This document shows positions 7,780-17,087 of a stretch of 64,000 nucleotides of DNA, in pieces. A model generated the notes under the pieces. It saw nothing but the letters and a program-made list of their open reading frames with translations, searched no databases and was not told where the DNA came from. Source of the DNA: DAISVY01 sp036826635 (GTDB lineage: Bacteria > Zixibacteria > MSB-5A5 > GN15 > FEB-12). Position numbers and translations under genes: made by a program. Location: the NCBI GenBank assembly GCA_036826635.1, contig DAISVY010000012.1, positions 1-64,000 on the forward strand. Direction: 5' to 3'. Within the stretch, counting starts at the first letter, position 1; each line of letters starts with the position of its first letter.

Positions 7780-9615
7780 CTACGGACACGGCTGGAGTGG
7801 TGTCAGACTCAGGAAAAGATGATCGATAAGAATCGTCAGGTCCCCCATATCAACAGTACCCATCAGATCGACATTCGCTTCGTCCTCACAGCACAGGGGG
7901 GTCAGACTGATAAACAGGTAATCGATAAGCGTGGTCAGATCGCCCATATCGACGCTTTCGCTCGCGTCGCAATCGATATTTCCGACATCACCGAAACAAC
8001 AGCCGATCCGCACGGAGCCATCGCCGGCAATCGGCAGATATACCCCGTCATAAGTCCTGAAACGAGGCTGGTACGAATTGTAACTTATCAACTGCACCGA
8101 GCTGGAGCCACTACCGGCAGACGAAGGGATACTAAAATAAAGACTCACCAACAAACCGGAGCCGGGTGTAAGATACGGCTGGGTACCGTTGTTCGAACAA
8201 TTGAGACTGATCGTCGCCCGATTGTTGAACGGATCCCAATTAACCTGTGACTTCAGATCGAAATAATCGGTTCGACACCCGGCAGTCGAAAACGAGTCGT
8301 AGGTCAGGCTCAACGCCCCGTCCCAGGTAAAGGGAATCATGATATCTTTCAGGTCGAGAAAATTACGACCGTACACGTCTACCCGAACCGGCTGACCGGC
8401 CTGGCCGACGGTTTCATCGATCACCATGGTATCGGCATAAACCGAAATCATCCGCTCGCGTGTTTCAACGAAAGTTTTGTGCGAAGTGGTAACCGTGGCC
8501 TCAACGGTGTAGTGACCGGGCTGCTGATACGTGTGCATGACAACAGGTCCGCCGGCCGTGTAACCATCACCGAAATCCCACGCGCAACTTTCAATCACGT
8601 CCCCGGGAGCATCGGCGTTGAACTCGACCGTAAACGGCGCCTTGCCCAGCGTATCGGCAGAGGTAACGAAAATGGGTTGATAATAAATGTAAGCCGCGGC
8701 GTAGCCGATACTCGAACAGCCGTAGGGAATACGCGCGTATCCGCCATCCTCACCCCACATGGTTCCCCAGGAATTACGCATAAACCATACACCGTCGTCA
8801 CCCTGGTTGTCGTCCCAACCGACCAGGACAACGGCGTGGTTGATACTCCCGGTCTCACAGTCGTTGAAGATACCGCCGCCGTAGGCCCGCAGAGCGTCAT
8901 TAGTGCGAACCGCCACCGAGATAGGGCCGTATTCGACAATAGCCTGCTTCATGTCCGCAATCGAGGGGGTGTTCCAGTGCCCGGCAATGAAAGCCCAGTC
9001 ATCAATGTAGTAATGGTGCGGCACGGGACACTCGCAAGCCAGATCGGCCGCCGCATAAGGATAGTCATCTTCGAGCACGGCTCCGACGCTGTCACAGGGA
9101 TCGGTTTTCCACTGGTGATAGTCGTGTGCGTACCACCCGCCGCTGCAATCCCAGCCATCGCTGTTGCAACTAACCAGCCATTGCTCCGAGAGATCGACTT
9201 CAACTCCTTCCTTCAGCTTGATAAGACACTCGAGCGGACCGATAGTGGAAAATGCCCAGCAACTTCCGCAGCCCCCCTGGTTTCGACAGGGTGGCAGAGT
9301 AGTGGAATCGCGCCAGTCGAATCGAGCCGGGAGATCTTCGACACTGGTGGTCATAGAAACAAACCGGGCACGACCACGCCAATCCGGCGGCTCAACCATA
9401 CCACAAATCTGCTCAAGAGGATATTGCGTCGCCGGATTGCTGTTAACCGTGAATGTCCAGCCCTCTTCGCGAGCCCTCTGCTGAAGAGCGGCAATATCGT
9501 CCGCACTCAACTGGGCATAACAAAGCGAAGCCGACAGACAAATGGCCACTACGAGCACAAACAGAATACCGACGGTGGAAAGCGTACAAGGACCGGATCC
9601 TCGCTGGTGTGACAC
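7780..9615 (-). CDS. secreted papain-family protease with PKD, cohesin-like and dockerin-like regions
   Basis: The product is a 611-residue exported protease, clearly paralogous to the gene at 5390-7624. The start is a GTG at 9613-9615, 6 bases after AAAGGAG. A signal peptide ends near LCYAQ. The C1A catalytic residues are Cys119 (CGSCWAF), His260 (NHAVVLVGW) and Asn281 (RNSWGT). Residues ~305-390 form a PKD domain (CAWDFGDGYTAGG). Residues ~395-530 (VGQAGQPVRVDVYGRN ... PGSGLLVSLYFSI) have the pattern of a cohesin-type beta sandwich; this call is less certain. The C-terminus holds two dockerin-like half repeats and ends, like its paralogue, in Cys-Pro. Its role is probably extracellular protein breakdown, perhaps as part of an assembled complex. 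Confidence 0.88.
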   Translation of the reverse strand: MSHQRGSGPCTLSTVGILFVLVVAICLSASLCYAQLSADDIAALQQRAREEGWTFTVNSNPATQYPLEQICGMVEPPDWRGRARFVSMTTSVEDLPARFDWRDSTTLPPCRNQGGCGSCWAFSTIGPLECLIKLKEGVEVDLSEQWLVSCNSDGWDCSGGWYAHDYHQWKTDPCDSVGAVLEDDYPYAAADLACECPVPHHYYIDDWAFIAGHWNTPSIADMKQAIVEYGPISVAVRTNDALRAYGGGIFNDCETGSINHAVVLVGWDDNQGDDGVWFMRNSWGTMWGEDGGYARIPYGCSSIGYAAAYIYYQPIFVTSADTLGKAPFTVEFNADAPGDVIESCAWDFGDGYTAGGPVVMHTYQQPGHYTVEATVTTSHKTFVETRERMISVYADTMVIDETVGQAGQPVRVDVYGRNFLDLKDIMIPFTWDGALSLTYDSFSTAGCRTDYFDLKSQVNWDPFNNRATISLNCSNNGTQPYLTPGSGLLVSLYFSIPSSAGSGSSSVQLISYNSYQPRFRTYDGVYLPIAGDGSVRIGCCFGDVGNIDCDASESVDMGDLTTLIDYLFISLTPLCCEDEANVDLMGTVDMGDLTILIDHLFLSLTPLQPCP

Positions 9616-9927
9616 GACAAGCTCCTTTCAAAACGCCGACGAGACGGAGACAAATCTTTTCGGAAGGATACGCTAATTCACCATTCCCGTTGTGCCGTCA
9701 CGGCTTGCTCCGGATGAACCGGCGTTGTCGCCCCCGAGACAGAAGAAAAAACAAGCCAACACCTTGAGCCACGACGCAGTAACCACTCTGCATTCACCGC
9801 TTGCGGCGTGATTTGCCAGGCCTCAATATCTCCCCTGATGCGGCGAATCGCCAGGAGACGGCTCTTTTACGACGACCGCCACAATCAACGTGTCTGCTTA
9901 TTATATCGGCCATAAAGACGTCCCGTG

Positions 9928-9946
9928 CTGTTCAATAATTGAACAG
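9928..9946. promoter_or_regulatory. 19-bp perfect palindrome, candidate activator site
   Basis: CTGTTCAAT-A-ATTGAACAG has 9-bp arms around a single A. Its centre (9937) lies about 44 bases upstream of the start point implied by the minus-strand -10 box at 9900-9905, which lacks a -35. That is the usual position for a class II activator. The regulator is unknown. Confidence 0.45.
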
Positions 9947-9980
9947 TGTCCTGCTCATACCAACGAACCGGGGCGTTGTG

Positions 9981-10022
9981 ACAAAAACAAGACCCGGTGG
10001 TAGCTGTTGGCCCCACCGGGTC
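9981..10022 (-). terminator. Rho-independent terminator of the metalloprotease gene
   Basis: On the minus strand a 10-bp stem (GACCCGGTGG with CCACCGGGTC, 9991-10000 and 10013-10022) is followed by TTGTTTTTGT. It lies 33 bases past the stop codon of the large metalloprotease gene. Confidence 0.85.
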
Positions 10023-10054
10023 TCGGACATTACCGCTATAGATTGGCGCGAAAC

Positions 10055-13000
10055 TTATTTCAACAACACCATTTTCCTGGTATCAGTGAACGTTCCCGCC
10101 TGAATTCGATACAGATAAACACCACTGGCATAAGAACCGGCATCCCACTCGACACGGTGGTAGCCGGCCGGAAGATTCTCATCCAGTAACGTGGCGACTT
10201 TCTGCCCCAGCACGTTAAACACATCCAGACGGACGTTCGCCGGCTCCGGCAGGCTGAATTGAATATCGGTAACCGGGTTGAACGGGTTGGGATAGTTCTG
10301 TTCAAGCGCGAAACGATCCGGGAGCAGTTCGGCCGCGAGTTCCTCGATATCCTCCGACTTGAACAACACGTTGGGTGTTTCGAGCGGGATAACCCCCGCG
10401 GCTATGAGTTCATTCCGCGAAATTTTAAGAACGTTCTCGCATTGGGAGTAATCACCGCTCCGGTGCAAACGCGAGAAGTACGTGATGGCCTGACTGACGG
10501 TAGCACCATCGGCGCTGACTTCGGTAAGCTGGCTGAGATAGCCGGCGGCGATATTGAGCATAGCGGTCAGGAGACCCCGTTGCGATTTAAGTTCGGTGCT
10601 GACCTCAGGCATAGTGACTTCAATACCGGGACGAGGATTACCGTCTATCAGCGTCGAGAAAACATTGATGCACTTCAGAGCACGGGGTGAATCACCGACA
10701 TAGGTCACGTCGCTAATACCGATGGCGTGCTCGTCTCCGCGATTGCAGAAACACTCGAAAATGGTCTGGCCATACTCGTCGATATCAGCCCCGGCCAGTC
10801 CCCCCGGAATCGACGCCCCGCCTTGGATCGCCATTAATTGGGTTCGCCACCAGGCCAGATCACGCGCCCGCTGGAGAGATTCATCCGAAAGACCAAAATG
10901 GGCTTCAACGGGCAGGCCATTGGCCACCACGTGAGTGACGGTGTCGGTATAGGCCGTGAACCCGGTCGGCACTTTCATCTTTACGTCGTACTCACCCTTG
11001 CTCAGAGGCTGTACCGAATAATAGCCATACTCATCGGTGAAAGTCGTGGCAAAGGGCTGACCCATATCGTCAATGACGTCGATACGTACGCCCCGGGCGC
11101 CGGTCAAGCTGGCGAAATCGGCGTTGACAAGATTATGCGGGCCATCGACCACCACGTAGCCCGAAAGAGCCGAGGTCTCGATACCCTTGGCCCCGACCAC
11201 CAGCGCATAGGGATAATCTCCGGAAGGAACATCGACCGCCGCCACGACTATTTCCCATTCACCGGGCATGGCAGCCGGGATGGAAACATGCATGGGTGGG
11301 CTGGTCGTCTGCCACTCACCGTAGAGATTGCCGAAGGGGTCGTAAAGAGCCAGATACAGCTCGCTGCCACCCCAGTTGAGCAGAATCTCCAAGTCGTGGG
11401 CTATCTCTTCTATCTGCAAGGCGAAAGACGCCGTACCGCCGGGATTTATGGTGCGGAGATCCTCAAGAATAGGTCCATACTCCTCCGGCAGCATAGCGGC
11501 TGTTTCTCTGAGCAAATCGACCACGACCAGGTCATCAATCAGCCAGTAATTACCCTCATCGTGAATGAGCACGTAAGCGATGTTGTCACCGGAGACAGTC
11601 ATCGAGTTCATGGTGTTGGTCCAGAGATTGCCCGGCCCCTGATCGGAGTCGATCAGGTTGTCGGAAGCATCGTAGGCCTCGATGTGGTGATTATTGTAGC
11701 TGCTGTAAAGAATACTGATCGACTTGGTCGTGGCACCGGTGAAGTTGATGCGGCCCCAACCCTGGTTGACACCGAGCCAGGCGAAGAAATTCCCGTGGCA
11801 GTAATAGGCCCCGGTACCGTACGGATAGACGTTGTAATTCCCGGTTCGAATGTCGCCGTAGACCCAGTCGTACCCGGCGGTGGTGATGAATTGCATACCG
11901 GGGATAGTGCTGGCGATAACGTGACCGTCGACCCCGTCCTCAAAATCCATCATGGCGATGTCACCGGAAATGAGCAAATCAAAAGTCAGCGGACCGGTCA
12001 ACAACTGCGCACCGACCAGACCCGGATAACCGTTGTACCATAGTTCCGCCCGATACTTGTAGATTCCTGCGACATAATCGTGAGCCAGGGAACTTTGACT
12101 AAGTATATAATCGGCGGTAAAAGTACGAGTCGCTGAAGCATCCAGTTTGCCTCCCTGAAGGGCACCGAAATCGATATCACCAGCCACCAGAGGTGTAACT
12201 GTCCGTTCTACCAGTTCATTCGCCGATGTCAATATCTTAACAACCAGGAACGGATAGAAAAGATTGGACGACGACGGGTTTTGCACATCGGCCGTAATAG
12301 ATATGTGGTCGCCTACGGAAGCCGTTTTCGGATTAATATTGTTGGGGAAATTCGCAGACGGTTCTTCGGAGCGTTTCACAACTGATATCGTGTATTGCCC
12401 ATTGGCCGTAGCTTGCCCTTTACGACGAATGACAAAAGTACAGTTATCCATAAGACCGCTGATGTACGTGTGGCGTCCGCCCACGCGCGGATTACCGGAA
12501 GCTGTATTGATACGCCACAGGTCATTATCGTGCAGCAGTATCACCGTGGAGTCGCTGTTCGGATCAACCCACACCTCGGACTCCAGAGTAAATCCGGAAC
12601 TTAAATAGGATGTCCGAACGTAGTTTGCCGCCCAGGCGTTTTCAACCGGCGACGGAGCGGTGGTGCCTCCCCCGATTATGACCGGCGAGCCCCCGACCGG
12701 GATCAGTGTCTCGGAGTATTCCGGCTCGACCTCGATATCAATGTGATCGTATTGATACAGCGAATTGATATTGTCATCGTCGAGGTAGTTGGCAACAGTC
12801 CAGTTATCGAAGACAGTTTCGAAATTCGCGCTCTGCCCAATGTCCGAAAGAGCCTGGTTGATCCCGCCAATGCCGTTACTGTTTTCGTGGAAAATCGCCG
12901 CTACCGTGGCTTGGCCACCATATTTCTCATGTATATACAAAAAGAAAGTGAAAGTGCACCCATACAGTCGCAGATTGGCCGTAAGATCGGCAGAGTATGC

Positions 13001-13801
13001 TGTCCAGGTAAGATTAACATCCGGATGCGATTCAAAATAGGGAACCTTATCATGCCCGAAGTCATCGCCGAACACCAGAAACTCGGCATACTGCGCGATG
13101 CCTTCCTTTACCCAAAGATCGTCGTCAGGATCTTCGGTTACTTCGAGCATATGACAGAACTCATGAGCCGTCGTGCTCTTCACATCATCATCGTCGGCCG
13201 TAACGTTCACATACACGACGTCTATGTCATTGCTGTTGGGATCGCTTGAGCTTTGATCGATTGGATTGAAATAGCCCAACACCGAACCTTGCAAGTCCGC
13301 GAGGAAAATAAGTACTCTCTCGTATCCGTCATGATCGGGTGGTGTACCAAGATTGTTTGGCCCTGAAACTTCCACCTGGTAGATCAACCCGAGGGCCTCC
13401 CGCAATCGATTCTGTCGAGTTTCACTGAAACTCTCACCATCCTCAAGATACACTGCAAAGTGATCCGTCATAAACAGCCGGTCGAAATCGGCCTGGTAAT
13501 ACGTGTCGGTGTCAAAATTGTACAGCCACTGGTCATCCAAATTTCCCGGGGGATCGGCCAGTATTTTCGTCTCAGCCGGTTCGTATACGAAATCTTCCGG
13601 CCATCCGAGCATCGGAGTACCGCATACTTTCACGGATACCGGTCTCGCTTCTGTAACAGACCGATTCGTGTCGCCCTGGTCTCGGGTCTCGACCTCCATC
13701 CCGAGTGCGGAACCGACGATCAATGACATAACCAGACCCAGAACAAGAGTACTGATGATGGCAATAGGCAAGGTGTGTTTGGTACTTTGGCGTTTCTTCA
13801 T
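10055..13801 (-). CDS. large secreted HExxH metalloprotease with T9SS-type C-terminal domain
   Basis: The product is a 1248-residue exported protein starting at an ATG preceded by GGAGGGG. A membrane-spanning signal segment lies at ~12-35. The catalytic region carries H213-E-F-C-H217 and a likely third zinc ligand, Glu233, in WVKEGIAQYAE, the arrangement of gluzincin-type peptidases; the exact family is uncertain. The middle contains beta-sandwich modules, including a galactose-binding-like stretch and a pre-peptidase-like region (~790-900). A carboxypeptidase-regulatory-like domain (~905-980, DEYGYYSVQPLSKGEY) follows. The last ~85 residues are a T9SS sorting domain: NYPNPFNPVTDIQFSL, then FNVLGQKVATLL, ending in TRKMVLLK. 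It is predicted to cross the outer membrane and stay surface-bound or be released. It appears monocistronic. Confidence 0.88.
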   Translation of the reverse strand: MKKRQSTKHTLPIAIISTLVLGLVMSLIVGSALGMEVETRDQGDTNRSVTEARPVSVKVCGTPMLGWPEDFVYEPAETKILADPPGNLDDQWLYNFDTDTYYQADFDRLFMTDHFAVYLEDGESFSETRQNRLREALGLIYQVEVSGPNNLGTPPDHDGYERVLIFLADLQGSVLGYFNPIDQSSSDPNSNDIDVVYVNVTADDDDVKSTTAHEFCHMLEVTEDPDDDLWVKEGIAQYAEFLVFGDDFGHDKVPYFESHPDVNLTWTAYSADLTANLRLYGCTFTFFLYIHEKYGGQATVAAIFHENSNGIGGINQALSDIGQSANFETVFDNWTVANYLDDDNINSLYQYDHIDIEVEPEYSETLIPVGGSPVIIGGGTTAPSPVENAWAANYVRTSYLSSGFTLESEVWVDPNSDSTVILLHDNDLWRINTASGNPRVGGRHTYISGLMDNCTFVIRRKGQATANGQYTISVVKRSEEPSANFPNNINPKTASVGDHISITADVQNPSSSNLFYPFLVVKILTSANELVERTVTPLVAGDIDFGALQGGKLDASATRTFTADYILSQSSLAHDYVAGIYKYRAELWYNGYPGLVGAQLLTGPLTFDLLISGDIAMMDFEDGVDGHVIASTIPGMQFITTAGYDWVYGDIRTGNYNVYPYGTGAYYCHGNFFAWLGVNQGWGRINFTGATTKSISILYSSYNNHHIEAYDASDNLIDSDQGPGNLWTNTMNSMTVSGDNIAYVLIHDEGNYWLIDDLVVVDLLRETAAMLPEEYGPILEDLRTINPGGTASFALQIEEIAHDLEILLNWGGSELYLALYDPFGNLYGEWQTTSPPMHVSIPAAMPGEWEIVVAAVDVPSGDYPYALVVGAKGIETSALSGYVVVDGPHNLVNADFASLTGARGVRIDVIDDMGQPFATTFTDEYGYYSVQPLSKGEYDVKMKVPTGFTAYTDTVTHVVANGLPVEAHFGLSDESLQRARDLAWWRTQLMAIQGGASIPGGLAGADIDEYGQTIFECFCNRGDEHAIGISDVTYVGDSPRALKCINVFSTLIDGNPRPGIEVTMPEVSTELKSQRGLLTAMLNIAAGYLSQLTEVSADGATVSQAITYFSRLHRSGDYSQCENVLKISRNELIAAGVIPLETPNVLFKSEDIEELAAELLPDRFALEQNYPNPFNPVTDIQFSLPEPANVRLDVFNVLGQKVATLLDENLPAGYHRVEWDAGSYASGVYLYRIQAGTFTDTRKMVLLK

Positions 13802-14178
13802 ACTCCCCTCCGAATTGATATGTGTTGGTTACCCCACCCTCGTCACCGCGAACGGAGATGGGCCGCATGTATGACGTATATGGTCTGAATTGAACGGATT
13901 AACACAATCCGATTGTGAATTACCCGATTCGTCCATTACCGCCAGCAAACCTGCCACCGACCAATCCGCAGAAATCAAAACAGATACCACCACCGGTCGG
14001 CGGTTAACCTACAGTCCAAGTTGCATTTTACACATGTAATCCAGCCCGGGAATCCGGGTGTGCTCACTGAATTATCGCCAATATACCCGAAGTCTACTTA
14101 CAAATCAAGCCAAAAACCCGTGCCGGGTGCGGCTTAACGCTTTTTTCACACCCCCGCGGGGAATCAAGTTCTCTCGGG
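13802..14178. other. intergenic region with overlapping inverted repeats
   Basis: This gene-free stretch of 377 bases holds two overlapping inverted repeats at 13895-13917 (CGGATT-AACAC-AATCCG and CACAAT-CCG-ATTGTG), likely regulatory for the metalloprotease gene that starts at 13801, and a short CCCGG-GAAT-CCGGG hairpin near 14046-14059. At 14107-14135, read on the minus strand, CCCG-GCA-CGGG followed by TTTTT and nested in AAGCC/GGCTT is a weak terminator candidate for the ammonia-lyase gene. I see no convincing -35/-10 pair. Confidence 0.4.
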
Positions 14179-15360
14179 TCAGGTGCGGAGTTTTATGATG
14201 TTTTTGAAGCTCGTCGGGTCGGTATCGCCTTCCGTATTCAACAGAAGAACGGTTGAATCACGGCCAAGTCCAAGTTGCTCACGAGCTTCCCGCAGACGGG
14301 GTAGTTCGCACAGCGCCAACAACGCCCCCAAACCGGCCGCCCCGGATTCACCCGACACGATGCGGGGATCATCCCCCCCGGGATAATAGTAAGCCCGAAT
14401 CGCCTGACGACAGAAATCATCGGAGATACTCACAAAAAAATCAAAACCCGCTCTGATCAGAGGCCAGGCCACCGGCGAGGGCGTTCCGCAATTGAGCCCG
14501 GCCATGATGGAGTCCAGACGGCCATGAAAAACATGTGGCTGTCCGTCGACCGAACGAGCGGATTCCAGCAGACAAGCCGCTTCGGTCGGTTCAACTGACA
14601 CAAGTTTCACGCGATGGGACCGACCGAAAGAATTGTAATACCATGAAGCGGCGGCAGCCAATGCCCCCACCCCGCCCGGGACAAAAACGACGTCAATATC
14701 CGAACAAAGCGATGCGATATCGTCAATCTCCCGAAACAAAGTCGTATAACCGGCCATGATCCAACGAGGGATTTTTTCATATCCCGGCCATGAAGTATCC
14801 GAAATAATTTGCCAACCGTTCTTCCCCGCCTCAGCCGCCGCCAAGGCCACGGCTCGGTCATAATCGCCGTCGGCTATCACCACTCTGGCGCCTTCGGCTC
14901 GGATGCTCTCAACGCGGTCCGGGACTGAACCGGCGGGCATATAAATAACGGCGCGCTGCTTTAGCTTTCGAGCAATCCAGGCAACACCTCGACCATGGTT
15001 ACCGTCGGTAGCGGTACAGAACGTCAGTTCATTTTCGGACAGGGTGTCACCCCCGCTGTAAAATAATGTGGCCGCCGGCAGCTCTTTGCCCCGGAACGCC
15101 CGAACAAAGCGATAAACAGCATACGACGCCCCCAGCGCCTTGAACGCCTTCAGACCGAAACGATGACTTTCGTCCTTGACCAACAGGCACCCGATCCCGA
15201 GACGGTCGGCCAGTGACGGCAATGATATCAGTGGAGTCGGCGCATATTCGGGCAAGGAGCGATGCAGTTCAAGCACATCACCGGCCCGGAAAACACGGCG
15301 GGAAGATTCGTCCCAATCGGGATTTATCTGCCGATAGCGGTTGAAACAATACTGGCACAT
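14179..15360 (-). CDS. dpaL: diaminopropionate ammonia-lyase (PLP-dependent)
   Basis: The product is a 393-residue cytoplasmic enzyme of fold-type II PLP enzymes. The family reaction converts 2,3-diaminopropionate to pyruvate and two ammonia. Visible signatures are FGLKAFKALGASYAVYR, with the Schiff-base lysine expected in the first part; CTATDGNHGRGVAW; SDTSWPGYEKIPRWIMAGY, which is characteristic of this enzyme; and the glycine-rich phosphate loop GGVGALAAA. The ATG at 15358-15360 is chosen because GGAAGG lies 7 bases upstream. An in-frame GTG 15 bases earlier overlaps that site. The gene stands alone, divergent from the transglutaminase-like gene. It fits the amino-acid-degrading theme of the window. 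Confidence 0.88.
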   Translation of the reverse strand: MCQYCFNRYRQINPDWDESSRRVFRAGDVLELHRSLPEYAPTPLISLPSLADRLGIGCLLVKDESHRFGLKAFKALGASYAVYRFVRAFRGKELPAATLFYSGGDTLSENELTFCTATDGNHGRGVAWIARKLKQRAVIYMPAGSVPDRVESIRAEGARVVIADGDYDRAVALAAAEAGKNGWQIISDTSWPGYEKIPRWIMAGYTTLFREIDDIASLCSDIDVVFVPGGVGALAAAASWYYNSFGRSHRVKLVSVEPTEAACLLESARSVDGQPHVFHGRLDSIMAGLNCGTPSPVAWPLIRAGFDFFVSISDDFCRQAIRAYYYPGGDDPRIVSGESGAAGLGALLALCELPRLREAREQLGLGRDSTVLLLNTEGDTDPTSFKNIIKLRT

Positions 15361-15451
15361 GACCGGGCCTTCCACGGACTAACGCGAAGATTTATATACC
15401 GTCAACTTACGCAACAATCCCCCGACGGGAAAGAGCCTTGTTCAAATGACG

Positions 15452-15480
15452 TTGACTCCGAGCGTCCGAAGGGTTAGTAT
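15452..15480 (+). promoter_or_regulatory. promoter of transglutaminase-like gene
   Basis: TTGACT (15452-15457) and TAGTAT (15475-15480) are separated by 17 bases. Transcription should start near 15487, about 26 bases before the ATG at 15513. Confidence 0.6.
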
Positions 15481-15512
15481 CCGACATAACACTGATGACT
15501 TGGGAGGCGATA

Positions 15513-17087
15513 ATGACATCTATCAGAGTGACCGTAATTCTCCTGGCGCTGGCCGCACTCGCAATCTTCGGGTGGAACTGTTCTCCGACATCGGATTATC
15601 CGCCGGACGTAGCGGCCGCACTCAAGAAGGCCGGGGGTAACCGCAAGGAGCTTAAAAAAGTCCTTACTCATTACGTCTCACAAGGCGATACGCTGAAACT
15701 CAAGGCGGCCTTTTACCTGATCGGCAACATGGAAGACCACTGCTACGTTACCTACGCTTTACAGGACAGCAGCGGCCAGGAGTTACCGTTCAACATCCTT
15801 GACTATCCCGATTTCGACTCGCTACTGGCCGCCGTGGACAGTCTGGAAAAACAGTACGGCGAAATCGATTTCGAACGCAAGGTCAGAGTGAACGACTTGG
15901 ACAGCATCACGGCAGATTACCTGATAGAGCAGATCGACTACGCTTTTCGAGCCTGGCGCGAGAGACCCTGGGCACGGCAGACCTCTTTCGAATGTTTCTG
16001 CGACTATGTTCTCCCTTACCGGGGAAGCAACGAACCGCTGGAATCATGGCGAAGCATCTTCTGGGATAAATATAACGGAATCGTCGATAGTATGGTCGAC
16101 TCTCTTGATCCCATGGAGGCGGCGCGGCTGATCAACAATGACGTGCGCTCGTGGTTCAAATTCGACCGCCGGTATTATTTCCACCCGACCGACCAGGGCG
16201 CGTCGGAAATGATGAAGACCCACATGGGACGTTGCGAGGACATGACCAACCTGACCATCTATGCCCTGCGGGCCAACGGTCTGGCGGTGACAAGCGACTA
16301 CACGCCTCATTGGGCCAACGCCGGTAACAACCACGCCTGGAATGCTATCATCACCCCCGAAGATAAAGCCGTACCTTTCATGGGGGCGGAGGCCAACCCC
16401 GGCGAGTATCAACTGCGATACAAGATGGCCAAAGCCTATCGCAAAATGTTCGGAAAACAAAAAGAAAACCTCGCTTTTCAGGACAACAAACAGGAGAAGA
16501 CACCGGCCTGGCTGTCCGGGAAAAGCTACCGGGACGTAACCGCGGATTATGTCGACGCCCGCGACGTGACGGTTGAATTCGATAAGCCGGTTCCCGATTC
16601 GGTCAACATAGCTTACCTGTGCGTTTTCAATTCGGGTAAGTGGCGGGCCATCCACTGGGGCAGAATCAAAGACAACCGGGCCGTTTTCAGTGATATGGGT
16701 CCGGATATCGCGTACCTTCCGGCCCTGTACCTGAACGAGGAAATCGTCCCCTGGGGTGCACCGTTCATACTCGATGGCGACGGTCAGACACACCCCCTCC
16801 GCGCGGATACGACCAACACGACATCGGGGCGTCTGACTTCCATCACCCAGCCGGAACAGGCCAGCTCCACCGACGGAGTGAAAGAAGTATTGCTCACCGA
16901 TAGCGTGGAATACGAATTGTCGTACTGGAACGACAGTTGGTGCCCGATTGGCAAAGCCGTGGTCAAGAACGGACACCTCAAATTCGAAAACATACCGGTC
17001 GGCGGCCTATACTGGCTGGTAGCGGTCGACGGTGACCAGGAAGAGCGGATTTTCACGCTGGACAACAACCGCCAGGTCTGGTGGTAA
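15513..17087 (+). CDS. exported transglutaminase-like protein
   Basis: The product is a 524-residue protein starting at an ATG 5 bases after GGGAGG. The N-terminus is a signal or anchor segment (VTVILLALAALAIFGWNC); the Cys could be lipidated, but the preceding residues (GWN) are not a standard lipobox. The transglutaminase-like core contains Cys241 in MGRCEDMTNL and His274 in NNHAWNAI, with an acidic third residue probably in MGAEANPGEY, so the papain-like triad seems present. The C-terminal ~180 residues form beta-rich, Ig-like regions. Such proteins may be peptidases or crosslinkers; the substrate is unknown. The stop overlaps the start of the next gene by one base (TAATG), which implies translational coupling. 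Confidence 0.75.
   Translation: MTSIRVTVILLALAALAIFGWNCSPTSDYPPDVAAALKKAGGNRKELKKVLTHYVSQGDTLKLKAAFYLIGNMEDHCYVTYALQDSSGQELPFNILDYPDFDSLLAAVDSLEKQYGEIDFERKVRVNDLDSITADYLIEQIDYAFRAWRERPWARQTSFECFCDYVLPYRGSNEPLESWRSIFWDKYNGIVDSMVDSLDPMEAARLINNDVRSWFKFDRRYYFHPTDQGASEMMKTHMGRCEDMTNLTIYALRANGLAVTSDYTPHWANAGNNHAWNAIITPEDKAVPFMGAEANPGEYQLRYKMAKAYRKMFGKQKENLAFQDNKQEKTPAWLSGKSYRDVTADYVDARDVTVEFDKPVPDSVNIAYLCVFNSGKWRAIHWGRIKDNRAVFSDMGPDIAYLPALYLNEEIVPWGAPFILDGDGQTHPLRADTTNTTSGRLTSITQPEQASSTDGVKEVLLTDSVEYELSYWNDSWCPIGKAVVKNGHLKFENIPVGGLYWLVAVDGDQEERIFTLDNNRQVWW

Larger units (their letters stand above)
9616..10054. other. intergenic region with operator-like palindrome and terminator
   Basis: This gene-free stretch of 439 bases contains a candidate -10 box for the papain-like gene (TATAAT on the minus strand, 9900-9905) with no good -35, a perfect 19-bp palindrome at 9928-9946, and the terminator of the metalloprotease gene at 9981-10022. 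The remainder (9640-9890) shows no recognisable gene or RNA. Confidence 0.5.

Noticed and set aside
8479..9612. 377-codon plus-strand ORF
   Set aside because: It is antisense to the second papain-like protease, whose catalytic residues, signal peptide and start site are all clear.
10838..12043. 401-codon plus-strand ORF
   Set aside because: It is antisense to the metalloprotease and shows no domain or start signal.
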